Position numbers and translations under genes: made by a program
In this document: piece by piece, positions 17,455 through 17,456 of the stretch
How the letters are laid out: the number at the start of each line of letters is the position of its first letter
How positions within the stretch are numbered: the stretch's first letter is position 1
The notes under the pieces: generated by a model
The model's input: the letters and a program-made list of their open reading frames with translations, nothing else
Told to the model about the DNA's origin: nothing
Databases searched by the model: none
Origin: Gallionella sp.
Lineage (GTDB): Bacteria; Pseudomonadota; Gammaproteobacteria; Burkholderiales; Gallionellaceae
Direction of reading: 5' to 3'
Assembly (NCBI GenBank): GCA_017880945.1
Contig: JADGRM010000012.1
Span: 1 to 17,456, forward strand
Length of the DNA stretch: 17,456 nucleotides

Positions 17455-17456
17455 GT

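Overview
The window reads as ordinary chromosome of a GC-rich betaproteobacterium. The protein sequences look most like the Nitrosomonadales/Gallionellaceae side of that class, but this is an impression from reading, not a search. No phage, plasmid, CRISPR array, rRNA or tRNA was seen.

Layout, left to right. (1) 1-2198, minus: priA, the replication-restart helicase, cut by the left edge a few codons before its end. (2) 2199-2641: gene-free, with one strong hairpin terminator. (3) 2642-5704, plus: a compact operon msrB - dipZ-like - msrA. It encodes two exported methionine sulfoxide reductases around a membrane protein that joins a CcdA-type electron-transfer domain to a thioredoxin domain. 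The genes fit one pathway: cytoplasmic thiol electrons cross the membrane through the dipZ product and reduce MsrA and MsrB, which repair oxidised methionine in periplasmic proteins. (4) 5741-7384, minus: prfC (release factor 3), convergent with msrA. (5) 7385-7788: intergenic control region with two copies of a GntR-type operator. (6) 7789-14252, plus: gntR - prpB - prpC - prpD - prpE, a 2-methylcitrate (propionate) pathway cluster in the enterobacterial prpBCDE order, but led by a FadR-type GntR regulator instead of the sigma-54 activator PrpR. PrpE activates propionate, PrpC condenses propionyl-CoA with oxaloacetate, PrpD dehydrates methylcitrate, and PrpB cleaves methylisocitrate to pyruvate and succinate. 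An aconitase for the hydration step must be elsewhere. (7) 14275-17454, minus: a short PstS-like periplasmic binding protein followed by a hybrid histidine kinase (HisKA-HATPase-REC-REC-HPt), likely a ligand-sensing pair.

The most unusual thread is a set of short structured or duplicated segments set into these housekeeping genes. One is a palindromic repeat read in frame inside priA. One is a 120-bp segment bounded by a 10-bp direct repeat exactly at the msrA start codon. One is a 167-bp offset duplication that separates gntR from prpB while keeping ATGA stop-start overlaps at both ends. One is an 86-bp inverted-repeat (MITE-like) element between prpC and prpD. None visibly breaks a gene.
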